Assembly (NCBI GenBank): GCA_017590115.1
Contig: JAGGNK010008260.1
Span: 21,463-85,462, forward strand
Source: Montifringilla adamsi
Lineage: Eukaryota > Chordata > Aves > Passeriformes > Passeridae
Direction: 5' to 3'
DNA length: 64,000 nucleotides
This document shows, piece after piece, positions 24,025 through 36,466 of this stretch. Made by a program: the position numbers and the translations under genes. The notes beneath the pieces were generated by a model. The model saw nothing but the letters and a program-made list of their open reading frames with translations, did no database searches and was not told the DNA's origin. Each line of letters opens with the position of its first letter. Position 1 is the first letter of the stretch.

Positions 24025-24158
24025 CTTCTGCACAGGGCACAACTATCAAAGCTCTGTCAATAAAAACCGTGTTAGTTAGATGCTGGGCCACACCAACACT
24101 CGATGCTTCACGAAACTTAATATAACATACTTTGGAAGAAAAAGTAAGAGGTGTGTTG
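24025..24158 (-). CDS. SREK1: SREK1 coding exon 2 (rest of RRM1)
   Basis: The acceptor TTTTATCTTGCAG precedes the exon, and the donor GTTGGT follows the last bases GCAGAAG. The 134 bases encode the second half of RRM1: the RNP1-like strand SSKVCYIKFRE, then SSVGVAQHLTN, then VFIDRALIVVPCAEG. Exon 1 leaves phase 2 and this exon leaves one base (G), which exon 3 completes as GGT. The donor is GT but not a strong consensus. There is no stop or frameshift. In the family this RRM is divergent and is absent from a shorter isoform that starts in exon 3. Confidence 0.96.
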
Positions 24159-24594
24159 CTGCAAGATAAAAGGAAAAAAAAACAACAATTAGCCATATTA
24201 AATAAATGTATGCATATATTTTCAACTATTATTTCTTAATAAAAAAAAAATAAAAATAAAGAAGTCAGATTTCCTGGAAAAGTTACCCAAAAGACAAGTA
24301 TAGAAATTTACTAATTTGCCTACTTAAAAATTTACTAATTTTTACATTTACAAATTTACTAATTTGCCTTTTCACTTAAAAACTCATAGTATATCCCCTC
24401 CTTCTTTTTAATGGAAACTTACAGAAGCCAAAAGCCCAAATTAACAAGGCTGATTTTCTTTACAAATCTTGCTAAACAAAATTACATTGCTATTATAAAT
24501 AGCATATTTACAGGACACTCTCGTCAAGTAAATAATTTATAGTTTATCTTTTATCCTCCAAGTAAAACTTGTTTAAAAACATCAAAGTGTCCAA

Positions 24595-25037
24595 CTGAGG
24601 GCCAAGAGGATGGTGAAGGGCCTTGAGGGGAAGCCATACAAGGAGCAGCTGAGGTCACTTGGTCTGTTCAGCCTGAAGAAGACTGAGAGGGATCTCATCA
24701 CAGTCTACAACTTCCTTGTCAGGAGGAGGAGGAGCAGACACTGCTCTCTCCTCTGTGGTGGCCAGTGACAGGACCCAAGGGAACATCATGAAGCTGTGTC
24801 AGGGGAGGTTTAGGTTAGATATTAGGAAAAGGTTCTTCACCCAGAGGGTGGTTGGGCACTGGAACAGGGTCCCCAGGAAATTGGTCACAGCCCCAAGCCT
24901 GACTGAGTTCAAGAAGCATTTGAACAATACTCCAGGTACATGGTGTGATTCTTGGGATGGTGCTGTGCAGAGCTGGGGGTTGGACTTTGATGAACCTTGT
25001 GGGTCTCTTCCAACTCAGGGTATTCCATAATTCTAAG
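24595..25037 (+). mobile_element. CR1 LINE 3' fragment
   Basis: A CR1 tail in intron 1, antisense to SREK1: GGAGCAGCTGAGG, AGGGGAGGTTTAGGTTAGAT, GGGCACTGGAACAGGGT, then the tail GGTATTCCATAATTCTAAG. It differs from the 8395-9720 copy, so it is another CR1 subfamily. 5'-truncated. Confidence 0.88.
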
Positions 25038-28000
25038 ATAATAAGCCCAGTCATTTTTAGTGCATCGTTTGGATATTATCCCATATTAACTGATATTCTT
25101 TCTTAGGCCTTCAAAAAAGAAATTTTGTTAAATCATATTAAGATAAAAACACATTCTTGAGAATTCTTATAATTGTTACATCTTAGTTCACTAATGTAAC
25201 AAATATCCTTTTTATCATCTTATCTTAGTTTGGCCTAGCGTGGTACAGGATAACACTGGAGGAGGTAGGAAGAATTCACTATTAGACTAGAATAAAGAAG
25301 GAAATGAAAAATATGTATGTTTGGTAACTTGCTTTTCCATTAGAAAGTACACCAACAGATTGATCAGAAAGCACAATATGCAAATGTTGTAATCTTGATC
25401 AAAAACAAAGTTTGCTTTAAAATATGCATTCCCTAGTCAAGATTTATACTCTACACAATTACTTTATTTCTTCATATGAAGTAAGTACAGGTAAAACCTT
25501 CAAAGACAGAACACAAAAGGATATTGCTGAAACATCAGCAAGTTCCATTAAAAAAAAAAAAAATCTATCTTCTAGAAAAGTAGTAAATCATGGAAAATAC
25601 ACTGCCTGAACTGTTTAATCTTGACCCTCTCAACTATAACACTTGTCAGCTTTCAGAAATACCAGGAGTTCAAGTTTAGTCCAATCCATCTTGTAGTCCC
25701 TCAAATTCCAAGCAGGTACTCACAAAGTTTTTGGATGGAATTAATTAAGCTTTAGTATTTGAATAAAAACTCACAAGTTTTAGGCACATTATTTCATCAT
25801 ATTAATTGCATAAATGAACCCAGAACTTAGTCTGAGGCAGGCAGATTGGTATGTTTCTGGTTACCAGAAAGGTAACATCTAGATAAAATATCTAGAGAGC
25901 TGGTCAACTTCAGAATGGCAATCAGAAACATTTATGATGGAAAATTGTGTGAAAACAGAAACACTGAGGGAGAAAAATAAGCAGAGAGGGGGAGGAACAT
26001 AAATATGAAAGTCAACCTTATGCAATTTATAAAAACATTGCAAGATTACTACATTTCTTCTGTCCATTTGTCTGTAGTGGACAATGTTTTCCCAGTTTCA
26101 AGCTTTCATATTCAGGAAGGAAATAAATGTATAAAAATGCCTTTTGAGCCATCTGTAAAGTCTTGATTCAGGACACTTTCCATCAGAGCTGACAAAGAGC
26201 TCTGACTATCTCAGTACTCGCTGACAAAGAGCTGTGACTATCTCAGTACTCAGTAGAAATGTTTGCATGCAACTTGTAATATTACATATTCTGAAGAGCC
26301 AGACTTTGCTCATCGCAAAGATTTTTTGTTTTTTTAATGTCCACAGGTTTCTTTGTTTGTTTTGGGTTGGGGGGACAGAGGTCTGTGTGGGTAAGTTTGA
26401 GGGGGAGGGTCTTTTGGGTTTTTTCTTGTTGTTTGGGGTTTGTTTGTTATTAAATACATATGCCAGTGTTACAACCCAAATGGTTGAAGCCTCCATTGAA
26501 GATTCTCTGGTTCAAACTTCTAACATCACTTAGCTTTTTTCTTTATTGTTTTCATTGGTAACTCAAAACCATAATTCTGTTCCAGGCAGTTACAGGCTAC
26601 ATAAATAAACCTTATAAATTCCAACAACTACAGAGCCAGTTATGACAAGTGTCATTTATATATTTCCCTCTCTGTATTTCCTGGATTTCAATCACAAAAG
26701 CTATCTGAGAAGTAGGTTAAAAATATTAACATAAGAATACTACTGCAACAAGGCTCTAAAAAAAACCCTTGCTACAAAGTGTTTTCTGAAAGTTAAGCTA
26801 ATCATGAGATTCACTGGCGAAGTGATGAAAAGGAAAAATTCTCTAATAAGGAGACCACCTCTGCTGAAAACACATCAATGCTGCATCTACATTGAGGGAG
26901 ACGATTAAGATCCAAAAGTTCTGAAATTCTAAAAAGTTTCACAGCGACTGAGTCCTCTTTTTTTGCAAAGTGGGCCTCCTAAACTTCCCCAGTAGGCTTC
27001 GTAAGAAGTCTTTCTTAAAGCAGAAAAGTCCTATTCTGTTTTAATCCCTTTTTTTTTTTTTTTTTTTTTGCCAATCCTTTTCAAGGCTGAATTGAGGTAG
27101 TCTCATAGCCTTCTTCCTACGGTTACAAAGCATCGTTGCAAAAAAGCAAGTCCTACATCTCTGATTTAAGGTTACTATAATCCAGTTTCTTCAGAAATGC
27201 AAGAAAACTCAAAAAGGAAATAAAGATATAAATAGTATTCAGATGTTTCTACCATTTTTCTTTTCCTTTGTAGGGAAACAGCAACATCCATCCCCCAACA
27301 GAACAAAAACCAACCAAAAACTTAAGAATGATCTATTCAGAAATCTACAGTGAAAAATCAAATAAAAGGCTACAAAATATCTCTCTAAGGGTCCAAATTT
27401 TCTCAGGGTGCTGATGGTGGAGAAGACAACAAAAACTAATAACCTGTCAAAATAAGATGTTCTGGAATAATTGTGCAGATCACATTTAAATAAAGCTCTG
27501 TGTATTTTATCTCAAAGGCCTTATCTATACTGCAGCCACTGCAGGATATAACAATATCTAAGAAACACTTGTGTGTATTAGCTTCCAAGACAACTCCAGA
27601 ACACCCATAAGCAAACAGTATTATAGCAAGGCTTTCAATACCTGATGCAGACATTTTGTGCTTCCCTGCTTTGGAACAATTCATTCTGCTAAAGTTCAAT
27701 TTCCATAAAGCTTTTCAATACTTAACTAATCAAAAATCCTCTTACAGCCACATTTGAAGGTTTATCACTACAAATGTAATTTTAATGGCTTCTCTGAAAC
27801 ACAGATTTCAACTGGGTGACAAACCTAACTCAAAAGCATGGTTTTGCAAATGGCAAACTGAGGAGCACTTGTTAAACAATGACAGCAATTCTCCATTCTC
27901 AACATGAGAATTCAGATCTCTACCTAAATCAGGACCATACACAGATATTCAAAATGTCAGGAGTTTTTCCTCAGACTTTGATGACAAAATATCACTGAAG

Positions 28001-29761
28001 ATGACAGAAACCCCACTAAAGCCACCCTCTTCTACACACAAGTGGCAAATCCACACCAAGGCCCTGATGTAGTTACAACTCGTAGGACATAAATTCTCTT
28101 ACCAAGGCTGTGACTGTAATATTATCTTATGTTCTTGTTAACTGCTTCACCCTATCTAACAACAATTTTCCAAGTAATTTTCATATACATCTTTAACTTT
28201 TCTTTACGATATTTAAGTCTTTATCTTCATTAAAAAAACAGATCTCATTTGGTAAAATTAGAAACCTGCAATTAAGTCCTCCTACTTTCCTCAAGATGTA
28301 AGCAAAAGGGAAAGATATTATATGCACAAGTAAATTTAAAAAGCCAACAACATAGAAATCCTATTTTCCTGAAAGGATTTTACAAGCATCCCTTACTTTC
28401 ATTTCTGAGCAGTTAGGAAAAGAAAAAAAAAACCCTCAAATTCTCTGAACATACTTCTTCTCAAGGTTAAAGCTCTGTTTATGGGACAGGGAAGAAGAGG
28501 TGACCAAAATGCTTGGCAATAGTAATGAAATGGAATAAAAGAGGTCTTTGAGCACTGAAAGATAGATACAGCAGTCTATAAGAGAGAGGTCTTATGAGGA
28601 AATGGTTAAAATTTTCATTAAGTCAAAGTTTCTTGGGCAAGTTTATGACACCAATTTTAAAGCAATACAGCAGACAATTGCAAGAAGATAAAATATAAAC
28701 TCAGCTAGTCTCTTTGAGTTTTGATAATCAAATACAAATTACTTAAGAGTAAAATAAGTGGATTTAAAAAAAAAAACAACCCTCTTCCCACCTCCACATA
28801 ACTTGTTTACTGAGGTTATTCATCAAATAGGTGCTTTCAATTTTTAGATTAAAATTTCAATGGAAAGCCTTCTAGAGAGCAGAACAGTATATAGTTGTAC
28901 AGTCAAGTCAAATTTAAATTTTTCTTGTAAGAAAACAGGTAAATACAAACAGCCACCAGTAACAAGCATTATGACCTACTAAAATATGATACACATTCAT
29001 AGCTTTTCAATAAAAAGAAATATTGTTTTCAGTGTCAATGAAGTCTCACTGACAAGTAGCTAAAATCAGAATGATGACCATATGGAAACTTCTTCAGTAT
29101 CAAGAGTTTCCTATGCCCACAATGCTGAATCTGAAAGCAGCTTATTCACAGTTCACACAGACCTCTTCAGAAAATAACAATAATAATAAAATAGCATTTA
29201 CTGGCAACTGCCTAAAGTGCAAAAACCTCTCATACACAAGAGAGACACTTCCTCACAGAGAACTAGGCTTTCAGGAAAATTACATATATGAAATCCATCC
29301 TTCTTAATGGGATGTCTGCTTAACAATGACTGAAGAAACTGAAGGGCTTTGATGAATGAAGATAAAACATGAAGTGACAAACTACCAAAGAGCATAGCGT
29401 GATTTTGCTCAACATTCATAAAAGTCATCCCAATCATTTCAGTATACAAAATATAGGACCTTGTCAGAAACTGCTACTTTAAAACCCCAGTCTTAAGATA
29501 TTAATTGCCAGGAAAAGTCACTGGGTTCAGGAAGCTCACTAGAAATACTGAAGAGTCATCTTAAAGAACCTGCCTTTTATTTAATGCATTAAAAAACTGA
29601 GATGGTTTCTCTCTCCTCCACATTGTGCATCCTTACAAGAACTTTAAGTGAACTAATCCAACATTAATATTTTCTCTTTAAAGTAATTATAGTCAACAAT
29701 TGAGACTTCTTGTTAGTTTTTTAAAGACATTCTCTGTTGCACCCTATAAAACCAAGGGATA
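25038..29761. other. SREK1 intron 1, central part
   Basis: AT-rich sequence without recognised genes. It contains a perfect-to-near-perfect 32-bp tandem duplication at 26189-26252 (CTGACAAAGAGCT...), a T run of about 21 at 27,049-27,069 and a G/T-rich patch at about 26,320-26,450. No clear transposable element was seen. Confidence 0.6.
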
Positions 29762-30340
29762 TGTTAATGACAGTGATGTCTTTGATGGGTTGCTTGTCAA
29801 TAGAATCACCTTGTTGGGGTTTAGGGCTTGACATGGTTTGGGGGCCACAGACCTAGGGGGAGGTTACTGATAATGGACAAGAAGAATGCAGAATTTACAG
29901 ACCAAAAGGACATTTGCCCAAGATAAGTAGAAACTAACAAAGCCAACTAATCAACTGTGCTGAAAGCAGGTCCAACTGGGTAAAAGGTAATTCCATCAGG
30001 GGGAGATCACAACCACCAAACAACCCCCAATTCAAATGAAAGAGCCCTGACAACGCGCAGTAGCTAATAATGAATTACAAAATACCTTATGCAATCAGCC
30101 CTTTTATGAGTAGCCAATAGTAGAGTAGTAAACATTGAATATGTAGTAGATAAGTGGAATATATTAGATTAACAACGTATAAATAATGATCAAGTTCTCT
30201 GCTCTGTGTGCTAGCTTTGTGGATTTACCACCCAGCACCCACCTTTGTGCAAATATGAACTAACCAAATACCTTGTCTCTGTGTGTGAGATTGTCTTACT
30301 GCACACCAGGTGACGAATCCCACTTTTAGAGACAATAACA
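29762..30340 (+). repeat. Solo LTR, TGTTA...TAACA family
   Basis: 579 bp from TGTTAATGACAG to GACAATAACA. A related LTR lies at 34317-34969, sharing CAGACCTAGGGGGAGGTTA, GTAAAAGGTAATT and GGGGGAGATC. The flanking pentamers GGATA and GGAGA are a four-of-five match and may be a worn target duplication. Antisense to SREK1, in intron 1. Confidence 0.75.
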
Positions 30341-31362
30341 GGAGACTGGAAAAATATAGAAAATTGCTGAAAAGTAACTTCTCTCTCATGATGCTAGTTC
30401 ATAGCACAGCCCTATACTTTGATCTACAATCATTGAAGAGCCTATAAGTACAAGATACATCATCCTCACCCCCCAGTAAGTCATAAATCTCTTTTTTTTC
30501 ATTCATGTCAGCAGTAGGGTGCTGCACAATTAACTATAGTGGAACAGTGTTATCAAAGGAATTTCCTATAAAGTTGAAATGATCACCTGATCAAATTCAC
30601 CACTTCTATAAATCTCTTGGATTGCTCTGACAAAGCAAAATATCAGAGAATTAGGAAGAAAAAGATAATCCAAAGTTAAACATGTAATACTGCATCTTTC
30701 AAGAATGGGTAAAAATATTTCAAAAATAAATTACCAAGATCAATACTTCAAAATGGTCCATGTCCTTGACCAAGTTAATTCACAAATACCAGAATGAGAT
30801 CTATTTCCTTTGAAACAAAAAAAAATTAATAACAACACTGCTGAGTATTTAATATAAGATTTTATGTATTAGACTTCAGCAGATTAAGGGAAAAAGTAGA
30901 AGGCTGACAAACATTATTGATTTCGAAGAGGTGAAGGAAAATTTATATTTTATTTGGAAAGATCATAATGGTGAATTAGAAAAAGGAGAGTTTATATGAT
31001 TTATCAAGTGTATATACACATGTACATATACATATAATGTCTATATATTCTGCTTAATGTTGAGCATCAACAGAACTACAAGTTCATATCTATTAGAAAG
31101 AAACATGCCCAGCAAAGGCAATGGGATTCCAAATATTGCAGTAAATCTTTAAACTTCAATGTCTTCTTTATAATAAACAAAATTATGCATACAGAAGAGA
31201 ACACAACTTCATTGTACTCTGCAAACTCATGCTTGACTAAGTAAAAATATTTTGTGTGTATGCTGAATATTTTCAATACAGAATAAGAGAGAAAACAGGC
31301 TACAATTCTACACAATGCAACATACAACTTTGTTTCATCACATTGTTTTACCTGACAATGTG

Positions 31363-31985
31363 TGCTTGCAGCCCAGAAAGCCACCTGTATCCTGGGCTGC
31401 ATCAAAAGGAGCATGGCCAGCAGGGTGAGGGAGGCGATTCTCCCCCTCTGCTCTGCTCTTGTGAGACCCCACCTGGAGCACTGCATCCAGCTCTGGGGTC
31501 CCCAGCACAGGAAGGACATAGGCCTGTTGGAGAGAGTCCAGAGGAGGACCACGAAGGTGATCAGAGGGCTAGAACACCTCTCCTATGAAGACAGGCTGAG
31601 AGAGCTGGGGCTGTTCAGCCTGGAGAAAAGAAGACATCGTGGAGACCTTATAGCAACCTTTCAGTACCTAAAGGGGGCCTACAAGAAGGCTGGATGTTTT
31701 ACAAGAGCATATAGTGACAAGACAAGGGGGAATAGGTTCAAACTGAAAAAGTATAGGTTTAGATTAGATATTAGGAAGACATTCTTTACTGTAAGGATAG
31801 TGAGGCACTGAAACAGGTCGCCCAGAGAAGTTGTGGATGCCCCATCCCTGAAAGTGTTCAAGGCCAAATTGGATGTGACCCTGAGCAACCTGGTCTAGCA
31901 GAAGGTGTCCCTGCCCATGGCAGGGGGGTTGGAACTAGATGATCTCTAAGGTCCCTTCCAACCCAAGCCATTCTATGATTCTATT
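31363..31985 (+). mobile_element. CR1 LINE 3' fragment
   Basis: A 5'-truncated CR1 antisense to SREK1 in intron 1. Coding remnant reads [18 protein letters not shown] ... [17 protein letters not shown], the usual end of the CR1 reverse transcriptase frame, and the 3' UTR ends CCATTCTATGATTCTATT. A relatively well kept copy with about 149 open codons, but no full frame. Confidence 0.92.
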
Positions 31986-32639
31986 CTCTGATAAGTGTAT
32001 TAAGTGTATTGTGGAACAAGTCCAAAATAGAAACCTAGATAACTGTGCAAAAATCACTATAAATCTATTAAAGTGTTTAAAACTTAGGTAAAGCTGTTTT
32101 ATCTTGACATGAATGGATGCCTACTATACATACTTTATATGTGTTAAATCACATTTAAGTTTTCTGAACATTCCTCATCCAAACCTAGCTATGTATAATC
32201 TAGTAACACATTAAAATGGACAAATACCATCTTCTTTTACTAGTTTTTTTATAATTAAATTTTATTCCTGTCTTCTTTGTATTAAAATTGAAGTCTGAAT
32301 GTGAATGACTCCCCCTGCCCCTTTCTGATATTCCTATTTAATTTTCATTTATATATATATATATAAATGGTTTGAAAGGGCCAGTCTGCCATTCACTTCC
32401 TAATACAACAGATGTGTTAAGAAAAAAAATATTTATTTTCCTCTTCTGTTCCATCTGCTTTGAAGAAACACTGAGGTTTGCAAAATAACAATATTATCTC
32501 TCATTTGAGCAGATCCTTTACATGCAGTTGACATAACAAGGACAGCTACAATTTAGAGAAACGTGTAATGTCCGTTATTAATTTTCACTTACTCCAAACG
32601 TCCTATTGGAAACATTTCTAAGCCCAGGCCAGGTACCGT

Positions 32640-33300
32640 TCCTCTGTTAACAGCTATGCTGACTTCTGTTCGAGTGACCCTTTCTCGCGGGAGAAAACAG
32701 CCGTTCGAACAAAAAGAGCTGTTCTCGCCGGCCGCACCACTCGGGCGATGCGCGCCGGCAAGACCAGGTAGCCGGGCGGAGGTCAGGCCTGGGGCGCTCC
32801 CGCTCGCCCCCTCCCCCTCCCCTTGGGATGAATCCGAGCGAAGAGAAAGGTGGGGCACAGAAAACAGGTTTTCAGGAAAACGGGGGAAACGAGACCTGCA
32901 TCTAGGAAGCGCTTCGGGGCAGCCTGCGAGCACGCGTCTTGTCAGGCTGTGACTCAGTGCCGACAGCTGCCACGGGGTGACCGCGGCTCCGACCGCCACC
33001 ACGAGAACAAAACTCGCCGTGTTTCTACAGGCCGCTCCAGAGATACCGCGACTGATCCCCTCCTCCGGACCGAGGTAACCATCTTAGGTCCAGACTTAGC
33101 CCCTTTCCCCTAACGTTCCTGCCCCATACAAAGGGGTGGGACCACGTGACAGACACACACCCACGTGCGGGAGACTGATGCCCACACTCAAGATGGCACA
33201 TAGGACCTTCTGCCTCTTCCTTTCCCTCCATCCTCTAGACCCCTCTAAGCCTCTTCCTCATCCTGAATCTCTATTGCTCTGAGGGCCGACGCAGACCCTG
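32640..33300. promoter_or_regulatory. Downstream half of the CpG island (start of intron 1)
   Basis: This is the 5' end of SREK1 intron 1. It is CpG-rich and contains two CACGTG E-boxes 19 bp apart (33143-33148 and 33162-33167), candidate sites for bHLH-Zip factors. The start codons seen in open frames here have no supporting homology. Function as an intronic regulatory part of the promoter is inferred. Confidence 0.5.
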
Positions 33301-33305
33301 CTTAC

Positions 33306-33466
33306 TCCGGGGGATAGAGGCGCAGCTCCTCGATATCTCCCAGGAAGCTGAAGAGAGTCCGCATCTGCTCACTGGTCACAGCCGAGGAGAGGTTCGTGAT
33401 CTGGATGACAGACGTGGGGGCCAAGGGGAAGCCTAGCGGCACCCCGATCCCTCCACTGCTCATCAT
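33306..33466 (-). CDS. SREK1: SREK1 coding exon 1 (start of RRM1)
   Basis: First coding exon of splicing regulatory glutamate/lysine-rich protein 1, a nuclear SR-related protein that regulates alternative splice-site choice. Translation starts at the first of two adjacent ATGs (33464-33466), in the context CTCCGCC-ATG, and gives a peptide beginning MMSSGGIGVPLGF. The exon codes for 53 full codons plus two bases. The RNP2-like strand of RRM1 is visible (IQITNL, about residues 21-26), followed by the helix TSEQMRTLFSFLG and the strand IEELRLYPP. The exon ends at GGA followed by the donor GTAAGC. The two leftover bases GA join the first base of exon 2 to make Asp. An in-frame upstream ATG (MWHCRE, at 33508) is less likely because the sequence after the double Met matches the SREK1 N terminus I know. 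The exon sits in a CpG-rich promoter. Identification is very secure. Confidence 0.96.
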
Positions 33467-33960
33467 GGCGGAGCCTGCACAACTGCTCCGCTCGCGACAG
33501 TGCCACACAGTCGGAAAGGCGGGCCGGACGACAGAGAAGCGTGTGGCGCCTGCCAGAGCGTCCTAGCATGCGGGCGCTCTAGCGGCGGACTCGACTGCTC
33601 CCTGGAGGTGATTCTGGGCGGACAGCTGTTCTTCCCGTGCTAGCTGGGGCTCACGGTGGAGCGGGCGCCCTCGCTCCGCGCCGACGGGACTCCGAGTTCC
33701 CCTGCAAGAAGGGAAGGGGGGAAAAAAACCTCACTTCCCTCCGGTTTCTCAAGGAGCTACCCAGGCCACCAGTACGGGACTGCGTCCCCCTCCTCCCCCG
33801 GCCTTCTTTCACACGCACTACCCGCCCCAGGCTGCCAGGGGACTGGATCGTAGATCTTGCGATGGGGAGGTCGCATAACAGAGGAAGCAAGCATGACGGC
33901 CCGGATGCCGCACACAGAACGGTTAAATAGTTCCATCATACGTGGGGAAGGCGCAGCTGC
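33467..33960 (-). promoter_or_regulatory. SREK1: SREK1 promoter and 5' UTR in a CpG island
   Basis: CpG-rich sequence extends from roughly 32.64 to 33.96 kb and brackets coding exon 1, typical of a housekeeping vertebrate promoter. No TATA box is obvious just upstream of the ATG, which fits dispersed initiation, so I cannot place the transcription start. The short open frames here on both strands look like chance products of high GC. No divergent gene was recognised on the plus strand. Confidence 0.75.
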
Positions 33961-34316
33961 GAGCGCCTGATTAATTCTTGCATGAACAGGGCCTGAGTAC
34001 CTTGTTAACTGGTTTCCTTGTCCTTTAGCAAAGCAAAAGGCTTATTATTTTAAAACTGGAATACCAAAGAGTCTAGGTACCAAACCTCATCTTTAATAGG
34101 TCATGTTTAGCTCTATTAACTGATTTGGCATGAAATTCACTGAATGCTCTGCCAGCAAATTAAAACATGCCCACAGGAAATGGAAGGAAAAATAGATTCC
34201 CCATTTAAATGCTCTTTTGGAAGCCAAGTTCAATAAGCGGCAGTTTAATTACCCTAGAGAGTAAACCCTTGAAAACTTGCTCTGTGTTAGACAAGAAGAG
34301 TTGTAATGGAATAAAT
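33961..34316. other. Upstream flank of the SREK1 CpG island
   Basis: About 350 bp of ordinary AT-rich sequence between the island and the next LTR. No feature was seen. Confidence 0.6.
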
Positions 34317-34969
34317 TGTTAATGGTTTTGATGTCCAGGTGTTAGAGAGATAAATTACTTGTCAGTAGAATTGCCTTGTTAAGGTTTGGGGCTTGACATG
34401 TTTCAATGATCTCAGACCTAGGGGGAGGTTAACAAAGCTTGATAAAAAGGATGTACCACTGATAGTGGACACAAAGAATGCAGTATTTATGGGCCGTTAG
34501 GACATTTGGCAGAACTCCCAAGATAAAGAAGAAATTAATAAACCCAACTCAGCAACTGTGCTGAAATCAGCACAGACTGAGTAAAAGGTAATTGTTGCAG
34601 GGGGAGATCGCAAAAACCAACTCATGGAACACCAACCCAAAAGAAGAGAGACTCAGCATGCGGACTAATCAGCATGGGAAGGGAGAGACTCATTAACCAA
34701 TATAAGATAGAATACTAATTAATAAGAGAACTATGTAACTTGTAGCAAATGAACACTAATTCCTTTGTTTGCTGAAATGTATAAATAGTTTAAAATTTTG
34801 ATAGTCATCGTGCTGGCTTTGTGCATTTGCCACCCAGCTCCCCTTTCTGCACAGGACTGTAAATAAATCAAATACTTTGACTCAGTGTGTGTATTGGCCT
34901 CTTGCACACCGGGTGAAAGGATCCATTTTGGGACAAATTTTGTTGTAACTTGACTGGGAATTTATAACA
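34317..34969 (+). repeat. Solo LTR, TGTTA...TAACA family
   Basis: Related to 29762-30340. It begins TGTTAATGGTTTTGATG and ends near TTTATAACA. It contains a TATA-like TGTATAAATAG at about 34,780 and AATAAATC near 34,862. The 3' boundary is less certain because this copy carries extra sequence at its end. No clear duplication was read. It points away from SREK1. Confidence 0.7.
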
Positions 34970-35825
34970 ATTAAATTGATTTTACCTGGAGTAACAGTTC
35001 AAGTTCTCTTTAAAAGTTAAATTGACTGGAGAAAATGAGACTGAGCACTATGCATATCAGTGATCAGTATTAAGGATCTAACTGCAGTCTTGCTTAGGTG
35101 TTAAAGAACTTTGTATCTTGGCACTGAAAGACTTAAGGTTACAGACATGAATATTTTAGCTTTTAAAACCTTCCATACCCTAGACTTGAACTGACAAAAT
35201 GGATTTTGAAGGTTGAATGTGTTCAGCCTCACCTCCAAATCCCTCCAAAATCCCCTGAGACTGTGCTCCCAAAATTCATCTCTGTTTTGCTCTGATCCTT
35301 TTAAGTTCTTTCATGGATTATTTAAACAACTTGCAGTACACCAGAACAGAGTGAAGCCTATCCTAACAGACCATAACAGGAATCGGGGAGAGAAGTAAAA
35401 TCAGGGCAGGCTTCCCCAGAAGACATTGTCATGATTAAGCATCACCCATTGCTCTTATCCTTGATAGAGCCCATCCATGCTGTCTGGTCCCCTGAGGGAG
35501 CAGAATTATTTCCAGATCAAATTTTGACTCAGTAGCTCTTATATAAAGCAAAATAATTTTTAAAATATTTTTCCCTGTCCTGAGTAAAATATTTCCCCCA
35601 TTAGATTCCCTGTATCCTTCTTGCAAAATACTAGCGTGTGGTTCTCCATTGAAAAATCACAACCTAATAGGTGAGAAAAAGGTTGAAAATTGCAGATGAT
35701 TGAAAAGAGAATTAGAATGGCAGAAAGCCGGAAATTTTTAAGATGCTACGGTAACTACCACTATTATGGATAATTCTTTTTAAGTCTATGGAAAAGTAGA
35801 TAATGTTAACAAAACTATTAAAATC
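34970..35825. other. Intergenic sequence
   Basis: Unique-looking AT-rich sequence. Open frames here are short and without recognisable motifs. Confidence 0.55.
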
Positions 35826-36466
35826 TGTCTTGGTTTGAAAAGACAGGTGTCTGCTAAGGAAGGCAGGAGCCTCCCCTGAAATCGAAAATGTAAAACCTCT
35901 CCCTCCGAATTGTTATAATTTTGAAATTAAGGGGGGCTCTAAGGCAAAGATATGGGAGCAGGAATAACAGTTCTTTATTAGGGAAGAAAATTAAAAAAAA
36001 AAACAAAAAACAATGCAGTAATACAGAACAACACTGACAGAGTCAGAATATGACCTGACACCCTGTTGGTTAGGGTGTTGGTAGCAGTCCAATTGAAATG
36101 GTGGCTGCAGTCCTCCCAGAGTGACAGATGTGGTTCTGTTGAAGCAGGGATCCTGTAGAAGGGTGTAGTCTTTCTCTGAAGATCCAGTGGTGGTGTAGAT
36201 GGGCCTGGTCTTCCTCTGGGAATCCAGTGGGAAAGGGCTGCCCTGGTGTCCCAAAATATCAGATTATATCCAAGAAGGAATGCTTGGCTCCTCCCCCAGG
36301 GCAGAGCATCTCACAATGGGATGATGTAATTTTTATCAGTCATATTTCCCAGAGGGAGGATTGGTTTGTGGAAGAGATAAAGAAAACTGCCCAGTTAACA
36401 GAAGATAACTGTCACACCTCTAACAGATGGCAAATAGAATACACACTTTTCTTACAATTCAGGACA
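35826..36466 (-). repeat. Solo LTR of the ERVL copy-1 family
   Basis: 641 bp matching the LTR at 3880-4536 along nearly its whole length, including the AAAGACAGGTGTCTGCTAAG end and the AATAAA (complement of 35974-35979). No internal retroviral sequence lies on either side, so it is a solo LTR. On the minus strand it points toward SREK1, about 2.4 kb upstream of the gene's island. A clean target duplication could not be read. Confidence 0.82.

Noticed and set aside
32589..33113. Overlapping open frames of 87-137 codons on both strands in the CpG island.
   Set aside because: GC-rich sequence gives few stops. No domain, codon pattern or splice context supports a gene, and the region is explained as the SREK1 promoter and first intron.
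33467..33508. Upstream in-frame ATG as SREK1 start (MWHCRERSSC).
   Set aside because: The family's known N terminus corresponds to the later double Met, and the later site has the better context.
33637..33939. A possible divergent gene start on the plus strand upstream of SREK1.
   Set aside because: The 97-codon frame has no recognised similarity and ends without a convincing donor. I know of no conserved divergent partner of SREK1.
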